A stretch of DNA of 64,000 nucleotides, from contig JBMNNS010000001.1 of NCBI GenBank assembly GCA_050942625.1, positions 18,682 to 82,681 on the forward strand, in the 5' to 3' direction. The notes under the pieces are model-generated. The model ran no database searches. It was not told the DNA's origin and saw only the letters and a list, made by a program, of their open reading frames with translations. Positions within the stretch are counted from its first letter, which is position 1, and every line of letters begins with the position of its first letter. Origin of the DNA: JBMNNS01 sp050942625 (lineage in GTDB: Bacteria; Bacillota; Dethiobacteria; DTU022; UBA8154). Below, piece after piece: positions 17,003 through 26,790 of this stretch. The translations under genes and the position numbers were made by a program.

Positions 17003-17734
17003 TCATTCCATTTTTTTGATTTCTTTTTTTAATCTTTTAATAATGCGTTTTTCTAAACGGGATATGTAGGATTGGGAGATGCCTAAAACCTCTGCTACTT
17101 CCTTTTGTGTTTTTTCCTGACCATTATTTAGACCAAACCTGAGCTGCAGGATCCTTTTTTCCCTGAGCGTGAGCTTTTCTATCGCCGAGTATAACAAGCT
17201 TCGATCGACTTCTTCTTCCAAATTACGTATTACCAGATCGTTTTCTGTGCCTAAAACATCAGAGAGCAAAAGTTCATTGCCGTCCCAATCCACATTCAAA
17301 GGCTCATCAAAAGAGATCTCCGCCCTGATTTTGTTATTCCTTCTTAAATACATGAGTATTTCGTTTTCTATACATTTGGAAGCATAGGTAGCTAATTTAA
17401 TATTTTTATGGGGGTCAAAGGTGTTGACAGCCTTAATTAAGCCTATTGTGCCTATGGAAACAAGATCATCGACAGCTATACTGGTGTTTTCAAACTTCCT
17501 GGCGATATAAACTACCAGTCTCAAATTGCGTTCTATGAGAGGGCCCCTGACAGTATCCTCCCCAATTTTGAGCCTTTCCAAAAGATCTTGTTCTTCCTGG
17601 GAGGAAAGCGGCGGGGGCAAAGCCTTATGGTTACTAATATAATAAATGACTTTACCATAACTAAGCTTAAGTCTACGGGCAAAAAATAAGATAGTTAGTT
17701 TGACTCTCCAGTACACCAACATTATTTTTCTCAT
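17003..17734 (-). CDS. sigE: RNA polymerase sporulation sigma factor SigE (pro-sigma-E)
   Basis: A 243-aa early mother-cell sigma factor made as an inactive precursor. The N-terminal pro-region (about residues 1-28, basic and hydrophobic, ending near KVIYYISN) is removed by SpoIIGA. Mature motifs include [67 protein letters not shown], and a region 4 [19 protein letters not shown]. Length and sequence track B. subtilis SigE closely. The ATG overlaps the spoIIGA stop by four bases, so protease and substrate are translationally coupled. AAGGAAGG lies upstream. Confidence 0.97.
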   Translation of the reverse strand: MRKIMLVYWRVKLTILFFARRLKLSYGKVIYYISNHKALPPPLSSQEEQDLLERLKIGEDTVRGPLIERNLRLVVYIARKFENTSIAVDDLVSIGTIGLIKAVNTFDPHKNIKLATYASKCIENEILMYLRRNNKIRAEISFDEPLNVDWDGNELLLSDVLGTENDLVIRNLEEEVDRSLLYSAIEKLTLREKRILQLRFGLNNGQEKTQKEVAEVLGISQSYISRLEKRIIKRLKKEIKKME

Positions 17735-18654
17735 AAATATGAACCTTCCTTATCCTTGGCCATCCGCCATAATTCTAACGGCAAAAGGGCCTCATATTCT
17801 GCCCCGGGAACAAAATTTCCCGGTTGGACGCCAATCACCACTTCATTTATAAATTCAAATCTGCGTCCATTTTGTATGAGTGTTACACTCTCCGGTCGAA
17901 AGGAGAGTAAAAAATCCTCACCGGAAAGGGTTTGATAAGGAACAAGCGAAAACCTGGAGGGGTTTTTGAGCCTGGTAAGGGCATTCCCCATTTCATTCCA
18001 ATTAATCCCTCCCTGGTTTGATATTAGTTTGTAAATTTCAAATGGTAGTATTTCCTTAACTGCTTCGTTTGGTACTACAATAACCGGTAAACCGGAAAAT
18101 GGCTCTCTGAGCATATTTCCAGTGTCCAAAAAAGCAGATAAATTTTTAATTTTACCTGCAAAACAAACCCTAATCTGCAGCTTTGTAGCAGGCAGTTTAA
18201 AATTAAGTTTTTCTACGAGTACCGGGCCTATCCAGCGCACTGCAATGTATAGTAAAGCTGCAGCACATAAAACATAAAAAACGGAAGGGGCCGTAAGGTA
18301 ATAAATACCCTGGTAGTAACTTGCATCATAATTACTCCAATAAGTAAAGGCGAAGACGACCCCCCCCATCGCAAAGGAACAAAGATAGAAAACAATAAAA
18401 AACAGTAGTCCCTGTGTCCACTGTCGGGGTTGGAATGTTAACAATATCATAGCCATTGGTAATAATATTTTCCCTGACCAGGTATAAAATGTTAAATTAC
18501 CGGGAAGAAACAATGTTAAAATAAAAGCTGATCCCAGCAAAGAACCCAAAAACACTCTCATTAGGGAAGTTTCTCTACGAGTAATTAAACCTGTCAACCG
18601 CAATAAAAAATAGTTAACAGCAATATTTAAAGCCAGAACCAGATCAAGATACAC
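17731..18654 (-). CDS. spoIIGA: Sigma-E processing peptidase SpoIIGA
   Basis: A 307-aa membrane aspartic protease that activates pro-SigE in the mother cell after a signal from the forespore (SpoIIR). The N-terminal half has about five hydrophobic segments (first [16 protein letters not shown]), and the C-terminal half carries the aspartic-protease signature [15 protein letters not shown] (Asp about residue 182), as in retropepsin-like dimers. The start is a GTG at 18652-18654 with AGGTG upstream. It is the first gene of spoIIGA-sigE, downstream of ftsZ as in Bacillus. Confidence 0.95.
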   Translation of the reverse strand: MYLDLVLALNIAVNYFLLRLTGLITRRETSLMRVFLGSLLGSAFILTLFLPGNLTFYTWSGKILLPMAMILLTFQPRQWTQGLLFFIVFYLCSFAMGGVVFAFTYWSNYDASYYQGIYYLTAPSVFYVLCAAALLYIAVRWIGPVLVEKLNFKLPATKLQIRVCFAGKIKNLSAFLDTGNMLREPFSGLPVIVVPNEAVKEILPFEIYKLISNQGGINWNEMGNALTRLKNPSRFSLVPYQTLSGEDFLLSFRPESVTLIQNGRRFEFINEVVIGVQPGNFVPGAEYEALLPLELWRMAKDKEGSYL

Positions 18655-18738
18655 AACCTAACACCTGCCCCCAGGGGACAAAAGGTGGGTTATTAATGTC
18701 TATGCTCTGCCCCAAAAGTTAATGAACCCGCTACTAAC

Positions 18739-18747
18739 ATTATAGCA
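18739..18747 (-). promoter_or_regulatory. Extended -10 promoter candidate for spoIIGA-sigE
   Basis: TGCTATAAT on the minus strand is a perfect extended -10 element about 85 nt before spoIIGA. No good -35 is present at 17 nt. B. subtilis spoIIG also has a poor -35 arrangement and needs Spo0A; I could not find a convincing 0A box here. Confidence 0.5.
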
Positions 18748-18787
18748 GCCTTCCTTACAATAATTTGTTATAATTTGGCATACAAAT

Positions 18788-18812
18788 AAAAAAGGTATGG
18801 TTTAACCATACC
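18788..18812 (-). terminator. Intrinsic terminator downstream of ftsZ
   Basis: Stem GGTATGG / CCATACC with a 5-nt loop, followed on the minus strand by TTTTTTATTT. It lies about 115 nt beyond the ftsZ stop and ends the cell-division transcript before the spoIIGA promoter. Confidence 0.7.
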
Positions 18813-18926
18813 TGGGTTTTGTCAATCTCATTGCAGTTGTTTTTTCATAACAAAAAGTGAGAAACTATGGAACCATATAGCTATCAAGGGGTTTTTTGGA
18901 TTTCAGGGTCTTAAACCTCTTCATTT

Positions 18927-19982
18927 TTAATCCCTGCCCCTCCTGTTCCTCAAAAATGCAGGGATATCAATATCCGTATCACCAAACCTGGAACGTGAAA
19001 AAGCATCATCTTTTTTGGGGGTGCTTATTATTTTATCGAATCCTGTAGCTATAACTGTTACGTGTGTTTCTCCTTTAAAGGACTCGTCAATAACAGCGCC
19101 AAAGATAATATTGGCATCCTGATCGGCAGCCTGTGAAACAGTCTCAGCGGCCTCATGAATATCAAAAAGGCTTAGTTCGCTTCCCCCTGTTATATTAATG
19201 AGCACACCCCGGGCCCCGTCAATTGAGGTTTCAAGCAAGGGGCTATAAATAGCAGCTTTAGCAGCCTCTACGGCGCTATTATCACCTTTAGCTATACCAA
19301 CCCCCATCAAGGCGGTCCCCCGTTCTTCCATAATGGATTTTACGTCTGCAAAGTCCAAGTTAATTAATCCCGGTATGGCAATAAGGTCTGAAATACCCTG
19401 TACCCCCTGTCTTAATACATCATCCGCAATACGGAAAGCTTCTACAAGGGGTGTCCTCTTATCCACAACCTGAAGGAGTTTATCGTTAGGTATAACAATC
19501 AATGTATCTACTTTTTCCTTGAGGGCATTAATGCCTTTTTCTGCCTGGGACATACGCCGCCGACCTTCAAAACTAAAAGGACGTGTTACCACACCTACCG
19601 TTAAAGCCCCAAGGTTTTTAGCAATGTCGGCAATAACAGAAGCTCCACCGGTACCTGTGCCACCACCCATGCCGGCGGTGATAAAAACCATATCTGAGCC
19701 TTTGATGGCTGCTTCGATTTCTTCCCTGCTTTCTTCTGCCGCCTGATTACCAATTTCCGGGTTGCCACCCGATCCCAGGCCTTTTGTTAATTTTGTGCCA
19801 ATCTGTAATTTTGTACTGGAATTGGAAAGTTCCAGAGCCTGGGCATCGGTATTTACAGAAATAAAATCAACACCCTTTAATCCCGCAGCTATCATGCGGT
19901 TAACCGCATTACTGCCACCCCCGCCAACCCCAATCACTTTAATCTGAGCATAAAGCTCCATTTCAATTTCGAAATCAATCAT
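18927..19982 (-). CDS. ftsZ: Cell division protein FtsZ
   Basis: A 351-aa tubulin-like GTPase that polymerises into the division ring. GTP-binding motifs: [13 protein letters not shown] (about 17-29), [12 protein letters not shown] (tubulin signature, about 104-116) and the NTDAQAL and [11 protein letters not shown] blocks. The intrinsically disordered linker is short, and the C-terminal peptide [13 protein letters not shown], which binds FtsA, ends the protein. The ATG at 19980-19982 has GGGAGG upstream. It follows ftsA by 52 nt and is the last division gene before the spoIIG locus. Confidence 0.98.
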   Translation of the reverse strand: MIDFEIEMELYAQIKVIGVGGGGSNAVNRMIAAGLKGVDFISVNTDAQALELSNSSTKLQIGTKLTKGLGSGGNPEIGNQAAEESREEIEAAIKGSDMVFITAGMGGGTGTGGASVIADIAKNLGALTVGVVTRPFSFEGRRRMSQAEKGINALKEKVDTLIVIPNDKLLQVVDKRTPLVEAFRIADDVLRQGVQGISDLIAIPGLINLDFADVKSIMEERGTALMGVGIAKGDNSAVEAAKAAIYSPLLETSIDGARGVLINITGGSELSLFDIHEAAETVSQAADQDANIIFGAVIDESFKGETHVTVIATGFDKIISTPKKDDAFSRSRFGDTDIDIPAFLRNRRGRD

Positions 19983-20034
19983 CTCCAGAACCTCCCAAAT
20001 CTAAATAACAGAAAATTAAAATAAAAAAACAAAG

Positions 20035-21264
20035 TTAATGTTCAAAAATTTGATTAAAAAATGTAGTTATTTGATTCCATAGTTTAGAAAAAAGACTTTT
20101 TTCGGTTTCCTGGTATTTGCTTAGCCCCATGGCATGGTTTCTTACAACATAATGAATAATACCTACAGCAGTAGAAAAAATTGGACTTTTTACACCCAGA
20201 TATTCGGGTTGAGCAACACGAATGGGACATTCAAATAATTCCTCAGCAAATTCTGTGATACCATTCATTAAAGAAACGCCGCCAGTAAGGACCATTCCTG
20301 CGGGAGGCATTTTTGTTAAACCCATGCGGGCTATTTCCTGACTACAAAGTTGCATTATTTCTTCTATGCGGGGTTCTATATATTTAAAAAGATCCATGGA
20401 GGATATCTTACGTTTTTCTTTGCCACTTATTCCTTGGATTTCAATATCTTTTTCATCAGTAACCATTTCACTTCTTGCAAAGCCATGTTCTATTTTTAAT
20501 TTTTCTGCCAGCTCAAAGGTTGTCCTCAGGCCTACAGCCAGATCGTTGGTAATATGATCCCCGCCAATGGGTAAAACAGCGATATCCTTTAAATTACCAT
20601 GTTTAAAATAGGACACTTCTGTAGTTCCTCCCCCCAGGTCGATCAGGAAAACACCGAGTTCCTTTTCATCCCGCGAGAGACATATTTCCCCATTAGCAAG
20701 TGCATTTAGGATCAAGACATTCACTTCAAGGCCAGAGATGTTAAGGCAACGCAAGAGGTTCCGCAGGGAGGTCATGGCACCTATAATAACCATTGCTTCA
20801 ACTTCCAGTCTTACCCCCAACATGCCAACAGGATCGCGGATACCGTCATAACCGTCTACAATAAATTCCCGGGGGATTACATCTATAATTTGCCTATCCT
20901 GGGGAAGGGCTATCACCCGGGCTGCCTGTAAAACCCTTTCGACATCCTGATCCGTTATTTCCTTGTCCTCCCTTGCCACGGCAACCACACCCCTGTTATT
21001 GACCAGACCCACATGGGAACCTACTATCCCCACATTAATAAGATCTATTTTAGAGCCAATCATTCTTTCGGCTTCTGCCGTAGCCTTGGAAATAGAATCT
21101 ATTGTACGTTCTAAATCTATGATAACTCCCTTTTTTATACCCTCAGATGGGCTTGTACCTACTCCTATGATATTAATTGCTCCATCAGAAACAACTTCCC
21201 CAACTATGACCCTTACATTTGATGTTCCAACATCCATCCCAACAACAATGTCCCGTCTGGCCAA
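20035..21264 (-). CDS. ftsA: Cell division protein FtsA
   Basis: A 409-aa actin-family ATPase that anchors FtsZ filaments to the membrane. Features: phosphate 1 DVGTSNVRVIVGE at the N-terminus, the SHS2/1C insert (NRGVVAVAREDKEIT), phosphate 2 VFLIDLGGGTTEVSYF, adenosine motif PAGMVLTGGVSLM, and a C-terminal amphipathic membrane-targeting helix (SLFSKLWNQITTFFNQIF). The start is a TTG at 21262-21264 with AGGGGGTG upstream. It lies between ftsQ and ftsZ in the normal order. Confidence 0.97.
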   Translation of the reverse strand: MARRDIVVGMDVGTSNVRVIVGEVVSDGAINIIGVGTSPSEGIKKGVIIDLERTIDSISKATAEAERMIGSKIDLINVGIVGSHVGLVNNRGVVAVAREDKEITDQDVERVLQAARVIALPQDRQIIDVIPREFIVDGYDGIRDPVGMLGVRLEVEAMVIIGAMTSLRNLLRCLNISGLEVNVLILNALANGEICLSRDEKELGVFLIDLGGGTTEVSYFKHGNLKDIAVLPIGGDHITNDLAVGLRTTFELAEKLKIEHGFARSEMVTDEKDIEIQGISGKEKRKISSMDLFKYIEPRIEEIMQLCSQEIARMGLTKMPPAGMVLTGGVSLMNGITEFAEELFECPIRVAQPEYLGVKSPIFSTAVGIIHYVVRNHAMGLSKYQETEKSLFSKLWNQITTFFNQIFEH

Positions 21265-21365
21265 TGTATTACACCCCCTGCACTAGGAACATAACTTGCA
21301 GACTCTATCTTGTTACATATTCCACACACTTAATATATTTCCTTTTAAGGTATTTATTTATTTTT

Positions 21366-22160
21366 TTAAAAGGGTTTAAAAACTGGGGCATCAGCAGTCC
21401 TCAGATCCAGATAACCCTCCTTATGCTCATTTTGCAATAACCGATTATTAATATACTGTAAAATTTCTAGTTTGTCCAATAAATTATTATCGTTTCCCAA
21501 CCAGACCTCCATGCCCTCCTTAGTGTATAACATAATTTGTTGCGGTTCCTCAAGATTAATTTCAGCTATAGGTAAAGTTGGTATCGCTTGAAATGCTTTT
21601 AAAAAAACCTCTAAAATTTCCCCACGGGGCAGATCGCTTATTGTAGTCCCCACCTCTATGCTGTTCCTTGAAAAACCATTGACAAGTGGTAGCTCACCCC
21701 TGTATGTTTTTTTTAAACCAATTATCATGCCATCGGCAGCAAGTTCTAGAAAGTGATCATGGTGAGAGATCATTACAACCGGTTGTTTTTCTTCAACCGT
21801 AATTATTAGTTTATCAGGCAGTTCCCTTTTAACATCTACCCCTGCAATTCTTGGGATTAAGAGGATACGGTTCCGTAGAACCGGGGGGCTTATTTTCCAA
21901 ATATTCATTCCTTCTTTAATACCTGTTGCCGCCCGAATATCCTCTACTGGTACCTTGTCCACGCCTTTGATAGAGATTTCCTCAACAGCAAAAAAGGAGG
22001 AACGTAAAAATAATAACAAAGAAAATGTTACAAAACAAAACAGTAAAATAAAGGATAATTTACTTTTAACTTTTTTATTTTCTTTACGTTGGATAACGAG
22101 TTCTTGTTTTCCAAAAGAAAACAAGTCAGCATTTTTCTCCATTTTTAAAACGCACCCCAT
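21366..22160 (-). CDS. ftsQ: Cell division protein FtsQ/DivIB
   Basis: A 264-aa bitopic divisome protein. After a basic cytoplasmic tail (residues 1-34) comes one transmembrane helix (about 35-52, FILLFCFVTFSLLLFL), then the POTRA domain (AVEEISIKGVDKVPVEDIRA) and the FtsQ/DivIB beta domain outside the membrane. It stabilises FtsL-FtsB-type partners and the septal synthase. The ATG at 22158-22160 directly follows the murA stop. An internal ATG six codons on, with GGGGTG upstream, is an alternative start. Confidence 0.92.
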   Translation of the reverse strand: MGCVLKMEKNADLFSFGKQELVIQRKENKKVKSKLSFILLFCFVTFSLLLFLRSSFFAVEEISIKGVDKVPVEDIRAATGIKEGMNIWKISPPVLRNRILLIPRIAGVDVKRELPDKLIITVEEKQPVVMISHHDHFLELAADGMIIGLKKTYRGELPLVNGFSRNSIEVGTTISDLPRGEILEVFLKAFQAIPTLPIAEINLEEPQQIMLYTKEGMEVWLGNDNNLLDKLEILQYINNRLLQNEHKEGYLDLRTADAPVFKPF

Positions 22161-23438
22161 TTAATACATAGCTTCCACATTATTTTCTACCCTTATGATT
22201 TTTGCACCCAATTTCTGTAGTTGCTTCTCAAAACCTTCATAGCCACGGTCTATAAAATTAATATTTTTTACCACGGTTGTTCCCCTGGCTCCCAGGGCCG
22301 CTATAACTAGGCCTGCCCCTGCTCGCAAGTCAGTAGCGACAACTTCTGCGCTGCTAAGTGCCTTTACCCCTTGAATAAATGCCTTTCTACCTTTTACGGA
22401 AATCTTAGCTTTCATCCGGTTCAGTTGTTCTACATGTTTAAAACGGGCCTCGAAAACACTCTCTATAATCGTACTATTGCCCTTAGCTGTAGCCAACATT
22501 GCCATCATAGGGGCTTGCAGATCGGTTGGAAACCCCGGATAAGGCAAGGTGCATAAGGTTTCAACACCCCGAAGATTGCTTTCAACCACTTTTAGGGTAA
22601 CTTCAGTAGCCTTTATTTTAACGCCTGCCTCTCTCATTTTAGCAACTACGGCATCAAGATGAACAGGGATAATGTTTTTTAGTAAAAGCTGGCCGCCTGT
22701 TATCGCAGCTGCCATTAAATAAGTGCCCGCTACAATCCTGTCCGGTATGATGCGATAGGTACAATTTACAAGAGAATTAACACCTTCAATGCGAAGCGTT
22801 TCGGTACCAGCACCACGGACGTATGCACCCATGGTATTCAAAAAATTTTGTAAGTCCACTATTTCAGGTTCTTTGGCTGCGTTGTGAATTAGCGTTTTAC
22901 CTTTCGCAAACACTGCTGCCATCATCAAATTTTCTGTGGCCCCCACACTTGGATAATCAAGGTGCAGTGTAGTCCCTTTTAAACCGGATGTAGATGCAAA
23001 GAAGTAGCCATTTTTTTCCGTAATTTGCGCCCCAAGGGCCTCTAAACCCTTAATATGTAGATCTATAGGTCGGGGGCCAATTGAGCATCCTCCTGGATAA
23101 GTAACCCTCACCTTCCCCAGACGGCCCAGCAAGGGGCCCATTAGAAAAATTGAAGAGCGCATCTCCCTCATCAAGATGTCGGGAATTATATGGCTTTTAA
23201 GTGTACGGGCATTAATTTTTAAGACATTGTTAGCATACTTTACCTCAACGCCCAGGGAACGTAAAATACTTTTCATAACATGCATATCATATATATCCGG
23301 AATATTGTGTAGTTCAATACCTTTAGCATGGCTATTTAAAACGGTAGCGGCCATTATTGGAAGCATTGAATTTTTTGCCCCTTTAATATCCACAGTGCCA
23401 ATAAGTGGATAACCACCCTCAATAATAAATTTATCCAT
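22161..23438 (-). CDS. murA: UDP-N-acetylglucosamine 1-carboxyvinyltransferase MurA
   Basis: A 425-aa enzyme that adds enolpyruvate from PEP to UDP-GlcNAc, the first committed step of peptidoglycan precursor synthesis. Motifs: FIIEGGYPLIGTVDIKGAKN at the N-terminus and PGGCSIGPRPIDLHIKG, which keeps the active-site Cys targeted by fosfomycin. I chose the ATG at 23436-23438, one base after the murB stop, with AAGGGG about nine bases upstream; the frame extends 17 codons further but that would overlap murB. Length fits the family. It lies next to murB, the following step. Confidence 0.97.
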   Translation of the reverse strand: MDKFIIEGGYPLIGTVDIKGAKNSMLPIMAATVLNSHAKGIELHNIPDIYDMHVMKSILRSLGVEVKYANNVLKINARTLKSHIIPDILMREMRSSIFLMGPLLGRLGKVRVTYPGGCSIGPRPIDLHIKGLEALGAQITEKNGYFFASTSGLKGTTLHLDYPSVGATENLMMAAVFAKGKTLIHNAAKEPEIVDLQNFLNTMGAYVRGAGTETLRIEGVNSLVNCTYRIIPDRIVAGTYLMAAAITGGQLLLKNIIPVHLDAVVAKMREAGVKIKATEVTLKVVESNLRGVETLCTLPYPGFPTDLQAPMMAMLATAKGNSTIIESVFEARFKHVEQLNRMKAKISVKGRKAFIQGVKALSSAEVVATDLRAGAGLVIAALGARGTTVVKNINFIDRGYEGFEKQLQKLGAKIIRVENNVEAMY

Positions 23439-23439
23439 C

Positions 23440-24360
23440 TTAGTTTTCCCCTTGTTCATGGCCATTTTCTCCAATAATTTCGATTTCAAGCTCTAAGTTG
23501 ATGTTAAAGCTCTCTTTTACCTTTTCCCTAATAATTCCTATCAAAGCTAACACATCTCTGGCAGTGGCATTATCTTTATTAACAATAAAATTAGCATGTT
23601 TAGTTGATATTTGTGCACCGCCAACAGTCATTCCTTTTAGTCCTGTTTGTTCGATAAGGTAGCCGGCCGCATATCCAGGTGGGTTACGGAAAATGCTGCC
23701 CGCACTGGGCAAACTTGGTTGTTTTAACCGTCTTTCCTTTTGCATTCTCTTTGCACTGAGCAAGAGCTCCTCCCTTTCCCCTTCCGAAAGGGTCAACACT
23801 GCCTGGAGGATAATTATTTTTTCTTCCTGCAGGCTGCTATAGCGATAGGAAAAAACAATCCTATCTTTTGAATATTCCCGGAGGTTTCCCTTATAGTCTA
23901 GACAGACAACTTTTTGGAGAAGGGCACCTATGGAATAACCAAAGGCACCGGCATTCATATAAATTGCCCCACCAACGCTCCCAGGGATTCCGATAGCAAA
24001 TTCCAGCCCTTGTAGCCCCCTGTTTATTGCTGCTCTGGCAAGCAAGGGTAACGGTACTCCTGCACCGCTTTTGACATTTATACCTGTAAATTGGAAACCT
24101 GAACAGAGGTTGGATATATTAATTAAAATCCCTCTGACGCCTCCATCCCTTACTAGCAAGTTGGTGCCTTTTCCTATAACCCCAAAAGGAATTTCATACC
24201 TGGATACCAGTTTGAGAATTTCCTGTAGTTCCCTCAGGTTAGAAGGAAAAACTAAAAATTCAGCAGGGCCCCCAATACGCAAAGATGTATGCAAGGATAA
24301 AGGTTCTTCCTCTAAAGGGGGTTTACTTAAAATAGATTTTAGTGTGTTCCTCCAACCCAA
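23440..24360 (-). CDS. murB: UDP-N-acetylenolpyruvoylglucosamine reductase MurB
   Basis: A 306-aa FAD enzyme that reduces enolpyruvyl-UDP-GlcNAc to UDP-MurNAc with NADPH. FAD-binding segment LHTSLRIGGPAEFLVFPS, IGKGTNLLVRDGGVRG, GIPGSVGGAIYMNAGAFG, and GSIFRNPPGYAAGYLIEQ with the catalytic Ser region; the sequence is of the type II (Gram-positive) class. The start is a TTG at 24358-24360, with GGGGTGAG five bases upstream. A 179-nt gap separates it from murG, where murC is often found; no reading frame for MurC is present there. Confidence 0.96.
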   Translation of the reverse strand: MGWRNTLKSILSKPPLEEEPLSLHTSLRIGGPAEFLVFPSNLRELQEILKLVSRYEIPFGVIGKGTNLLVRDGGVRGILINISNLCSGFQFTGINVKSGAGVPLPLLARAAINRGLQGLEFAIGIPGSVGGAIYMNAGAFGYSIGALLQKVVCLDYKGNLREYSKDRIVFSYRYSSLQEEKIIILQAVLTLSEGEREELLLSAKRMQKERRLKQPSLPSAGSIFRNPPGYAAGYLIEQTGLKGMTVGGAQISTKHANFIVNKDNATARDVLALIGIIREKVKESFNINLELEIEIIGENGHEQGEN

Positions 24361-24539
24361 AGATACTCACCCCACTGTTAGGAATATTGTTAAAACATTT
24401 TCCAAAATCAAACAGTGAATAACTGTTAATCCATATTATGCAAAGAACAAAGAACGGGTGCAAAGAAGATACTTGTCCATGGGGGGATTCAGGAACAATA
24501 GTTGAACACGGGGATTTTTAGTAATAAAACACAGAAGCG

Positions 24540-25655
24540 TTAATTTGTATGCATAAATGTTTTAATGAGCCCATACATATGTTCCGCAGCCCGGCGGTAC
24601 CCAATCCTTTTGCTATTTTCTTGCATCTGTTCCCTTTTATAGGGGTTATTTAACAAGGTAAAAAGTTCTTGCTGCAAAATTTGGCCACTTAGTTTTTTTT
24701 CTTCAATGACAATAGCAGCACCCTGGTGTAATAATTCTTTTGCATTGATAAGCTGATGGTTATGAACTACATTCGGTGAAGGTATGACAACGGCGGGAAG
24801 GCCTATTGCTGTTATCTCGGCAATAGTAGTAGCTCCTGCCCTCGTGACAATGATATCAGCGGCAGCCATTGCCAGGGGCATATCCTTTTGATAAGGATGG
24901 ACCTGCAGGCGTTCGCCGTATTTTTTTAAAAGATGTTCATTTTGCAAAGTGGTTCTTATGTTTTCATAATACCTTTCACCTGTAATGTAAAGGACTTGGA
25001 AATGTTTTATTCCAGCTGACCTTCGTAAAAAGTCAACCATGCCGGCATTAATGGCCGCAGCGCCCCTGCTACCACTTACAACTAGGATCATCAGCAGGTT
25101 CGGGTCAAAATTTAATAACCGTCGTGCTTCGGCCTTCTTAATTAGTCCCAACTCCGATGCCCTGGGATTACCGGTCACATAAAGGTTGGAACGTCTAAAA
25201 AAATACTGGCGGGAAGCTTCAAAAGAAAGGCAAACACCATGAACAAAAGGGGCTAAAAAGCGGTTGGTTATTCCAGGAACAACATTTTGCTCATGCAAAA
25301 AAACCTTTTTGCGCTTTATTATGGCTGCAAGCAATACGGGAGCAGCCGCATACCCCCCGGTACCAATAATAATATCGGGCTGAAATTTCCGAATAATCTT
25401 CAGGGCCTGGTTGCCTGCTTTTCCCAACAAATAGAAGCTTCTAAGAATTGAAGGGGATAGTTTTCTGGGAATTCCTTGCACAGGTAAAGTTTCCAGGGGG
25501 AAACCCGTTCCCGGGATGATCTCTTCTTCCATCCCCCCCCTGGCACCTACAAAAAGAATATCCGTTCCAGCATCAACGCGTTTCAGGTAACGTGCCAGCG
25601 CCAGGGCCGGATAAATATGGCCGCCTGTTCCACCACCTGTAAAAATAATGCGCAT
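24540..25655 (-). CDS. murG: UDP-GlcNAc:undecaprenyl-PP-MurNAc-pentapeptide transferase MurG
   Basis: A 371-aa GT28 glycosyltransferase that turns lipid I into lipid II on the inner face of the membrane. N-domain motif IFTGGGTGGHIYPALALAR, second Gly-rich loop GTGGYAAAPVLLAA, then HEQNVVPGITNR, and C-domain VSGSRGAAAIN and ADIIVTRAGATTIAEITAIG that bind the UDP-sugar. The ATG at 25653-25655 has AAGGGGG upstream and lies 19 nt after ftsW. It is probably part of one long dcw transcript. Confidence 0.97.
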   Translation of the reverse strand: MRIIFTGGGTGGHIYPALALARYLKRVDAGTDILFVGARGGMEEEIIPGTGFPLETLPVQGIPRKLSPSILRSFYLLGKAGNQALKIIRKFQPDIIIGTGGYAAAPVLLAAIIKRKKVFLHEQNVVPGITNRFLAPFVHGVCLSFEASRQYFFRRSNLYVTGNPRASELGLIKKAEARRLLNFDPNLLMILVVSGSRGAAAINAGMVDFLRRSAGIKHFQVLYITGERYYENIRTTLQNEHLLKKYGERLQVHPYQKDMPLAMAAADIIVTRAGATTIAEITAIGLPAVVIPSPNVVHNHQLINAKELLHQGAAIVIEEKKLSGQILQQELFTLLNNPYKREQMQENSKRIGYRRAAEHMYGLIKTFMHTN

Positions 25656-25674
25656 GCTGGTTCCCCCTTCTATT

Positions 25675-26790
25675 TTATCGATTATACTTAGAAATATTCA
25701 TTACTATTCCCATGGCACACATGGAAAAAAAAAGTGAACTTCCTCCGGCACTAATAAATGGCAAGTTAATGCCTGTCACGGGAATAGAGCCAGTTACCAC
25801 ACCAATATTAATAAGTGCTTGCACTGCTATCATGGTTGTTAAACCTGCCGCCAGAAGGCTACCAAAAGTATCAGGCGCCAGGAGCGAAGTTTTAAACCCC
25901 CTCCAGATAAGAATGAAGAAAAGCAGGATGATCGTGACAGCGCCCAAAAACCCCAGTTCCTCCCCTATAATAGCAAAAATAAAGTCATTCTGGGGTTCTG
26001 GTAAATAGTACAATTTTTGGCGGCTTCGTCCCAACCCTACACCAAAAAGGCCTCCAGGCCCCAATGCATAAAGTGATTGGATAATGTGATAACCAGTTTT
26101 TAAAGGATCAGCCCAGGGATCCAGGAAGGAAAAAAGACGCTTTATGCGATAAGACTTATTCAGCATTAAGTAAAACCCAGCTGGTACACTTAGTAACAAT
26201 AACCCAAGTATCTGTTTTATGGGCATACCTGCAGCAAAAATTATAATACCCGTGATCAACGCCAGGGCTGCCGCGGTGCCAAAGTCGGGCTGGATCATAA
26301 TTAAAAAAAAGCAGATGCCCATCATAGCAAGGGGAATAAAACTGCTATTCCAGAAATCATTTAAATTAAGATTTTTTTTGCTTAAAAAGGAAGCTGTAAA
26401 AATAATAATAACCAATTTTGTAAACTCTGCTGGTTGTATTGTAAAACCTCCCAGGCCAATCCAGCGGCGGGCCTCATTAATTTCGATCCCAACCCCGGGA
26501 ATAAAAACTGCTATAAGAAGGATAAAGTTAAGAAAGATTAGCATAGGGAGAAACTTACGCCATTTCCAATAACTTATATTAGAGGTAGCGATCATACCGA
26601 TAAACCCCAGTAGTGCCCAAAAGGATTGGCGTTTTAGGAAATAAAATGCATCCTGCCTGGATTCCAGTGCTATTATATAGCTGGCGCTAAAGACCATGAT
26701 TAATCCAAAACAGACCAATATAATTACAGTAAAGAAGATGGTAAAATCTATCGCTTTCCTTGAATCACGCTCTGTGGGGGCTCTTTTCAC
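25675..26790 (-). CDS. ftsW: SEDS peptidoglycan glycosyltransferase FtsW/SpoVE
   Basis: A 371-aa polytopic membrane enzyme (about ten hydrophobic segments) that polymerises lipid II with a class B PBP partner. Family motifs: FGLIMVFSAS in helix 1, GIEINEARRWIGLGGFTIQPAEFTKL, FGTAAALALITG, NDFIFAIIGEELGFLGA, and the C-terminal GINLPFISAGGSSLF. SpoVE and FtsW cannot be separated by sequence alone, and one gene may serve both roles. The start is a GTG at 26788-26790 with GGGAGG about nine bases upstream, overlapping the murD end by 26 nt. Confidence 0.93.
   Translation of the reverse strand: MKRAPTERDSRKAIDFTIFFTVIILVCFGLIMVFSASYIIALESRQDAFYFLKRQSFWALLGFIGMIATSNISYWKWRKFLPMLIFLNFILLIAVFIPGVGIEINEARRWIGLGGFTIQPAEFTKLVIIIFTASFLSKKNLNLNDFWNSSFIPLAMMGICFFLIMIQPDFGTAAALALITGIIIFAAGMPIKQILGLLLLSVPAGFYLMLNKSYRIKRLFSFLDPWADPLKTGYHIIQSLYALGPGGLFGVGLGRSRQKLYYLPEPQNDFIFAIIGEELGFLGAVTIILLFFILIWRGFKTSLLAPDTFGSLLAAGLTTMIAVQALINIGVVTGSIPVTGINLPFISAGGSSLFFSMCAMGIVMNISKYNR

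Noticed and set aside
19519..19947. Antisense frames over ftsZ and similar long shadow frames elsewhere
   Set aside because: They lie opposite well-recognised genes, lack SD sites and show no family features.
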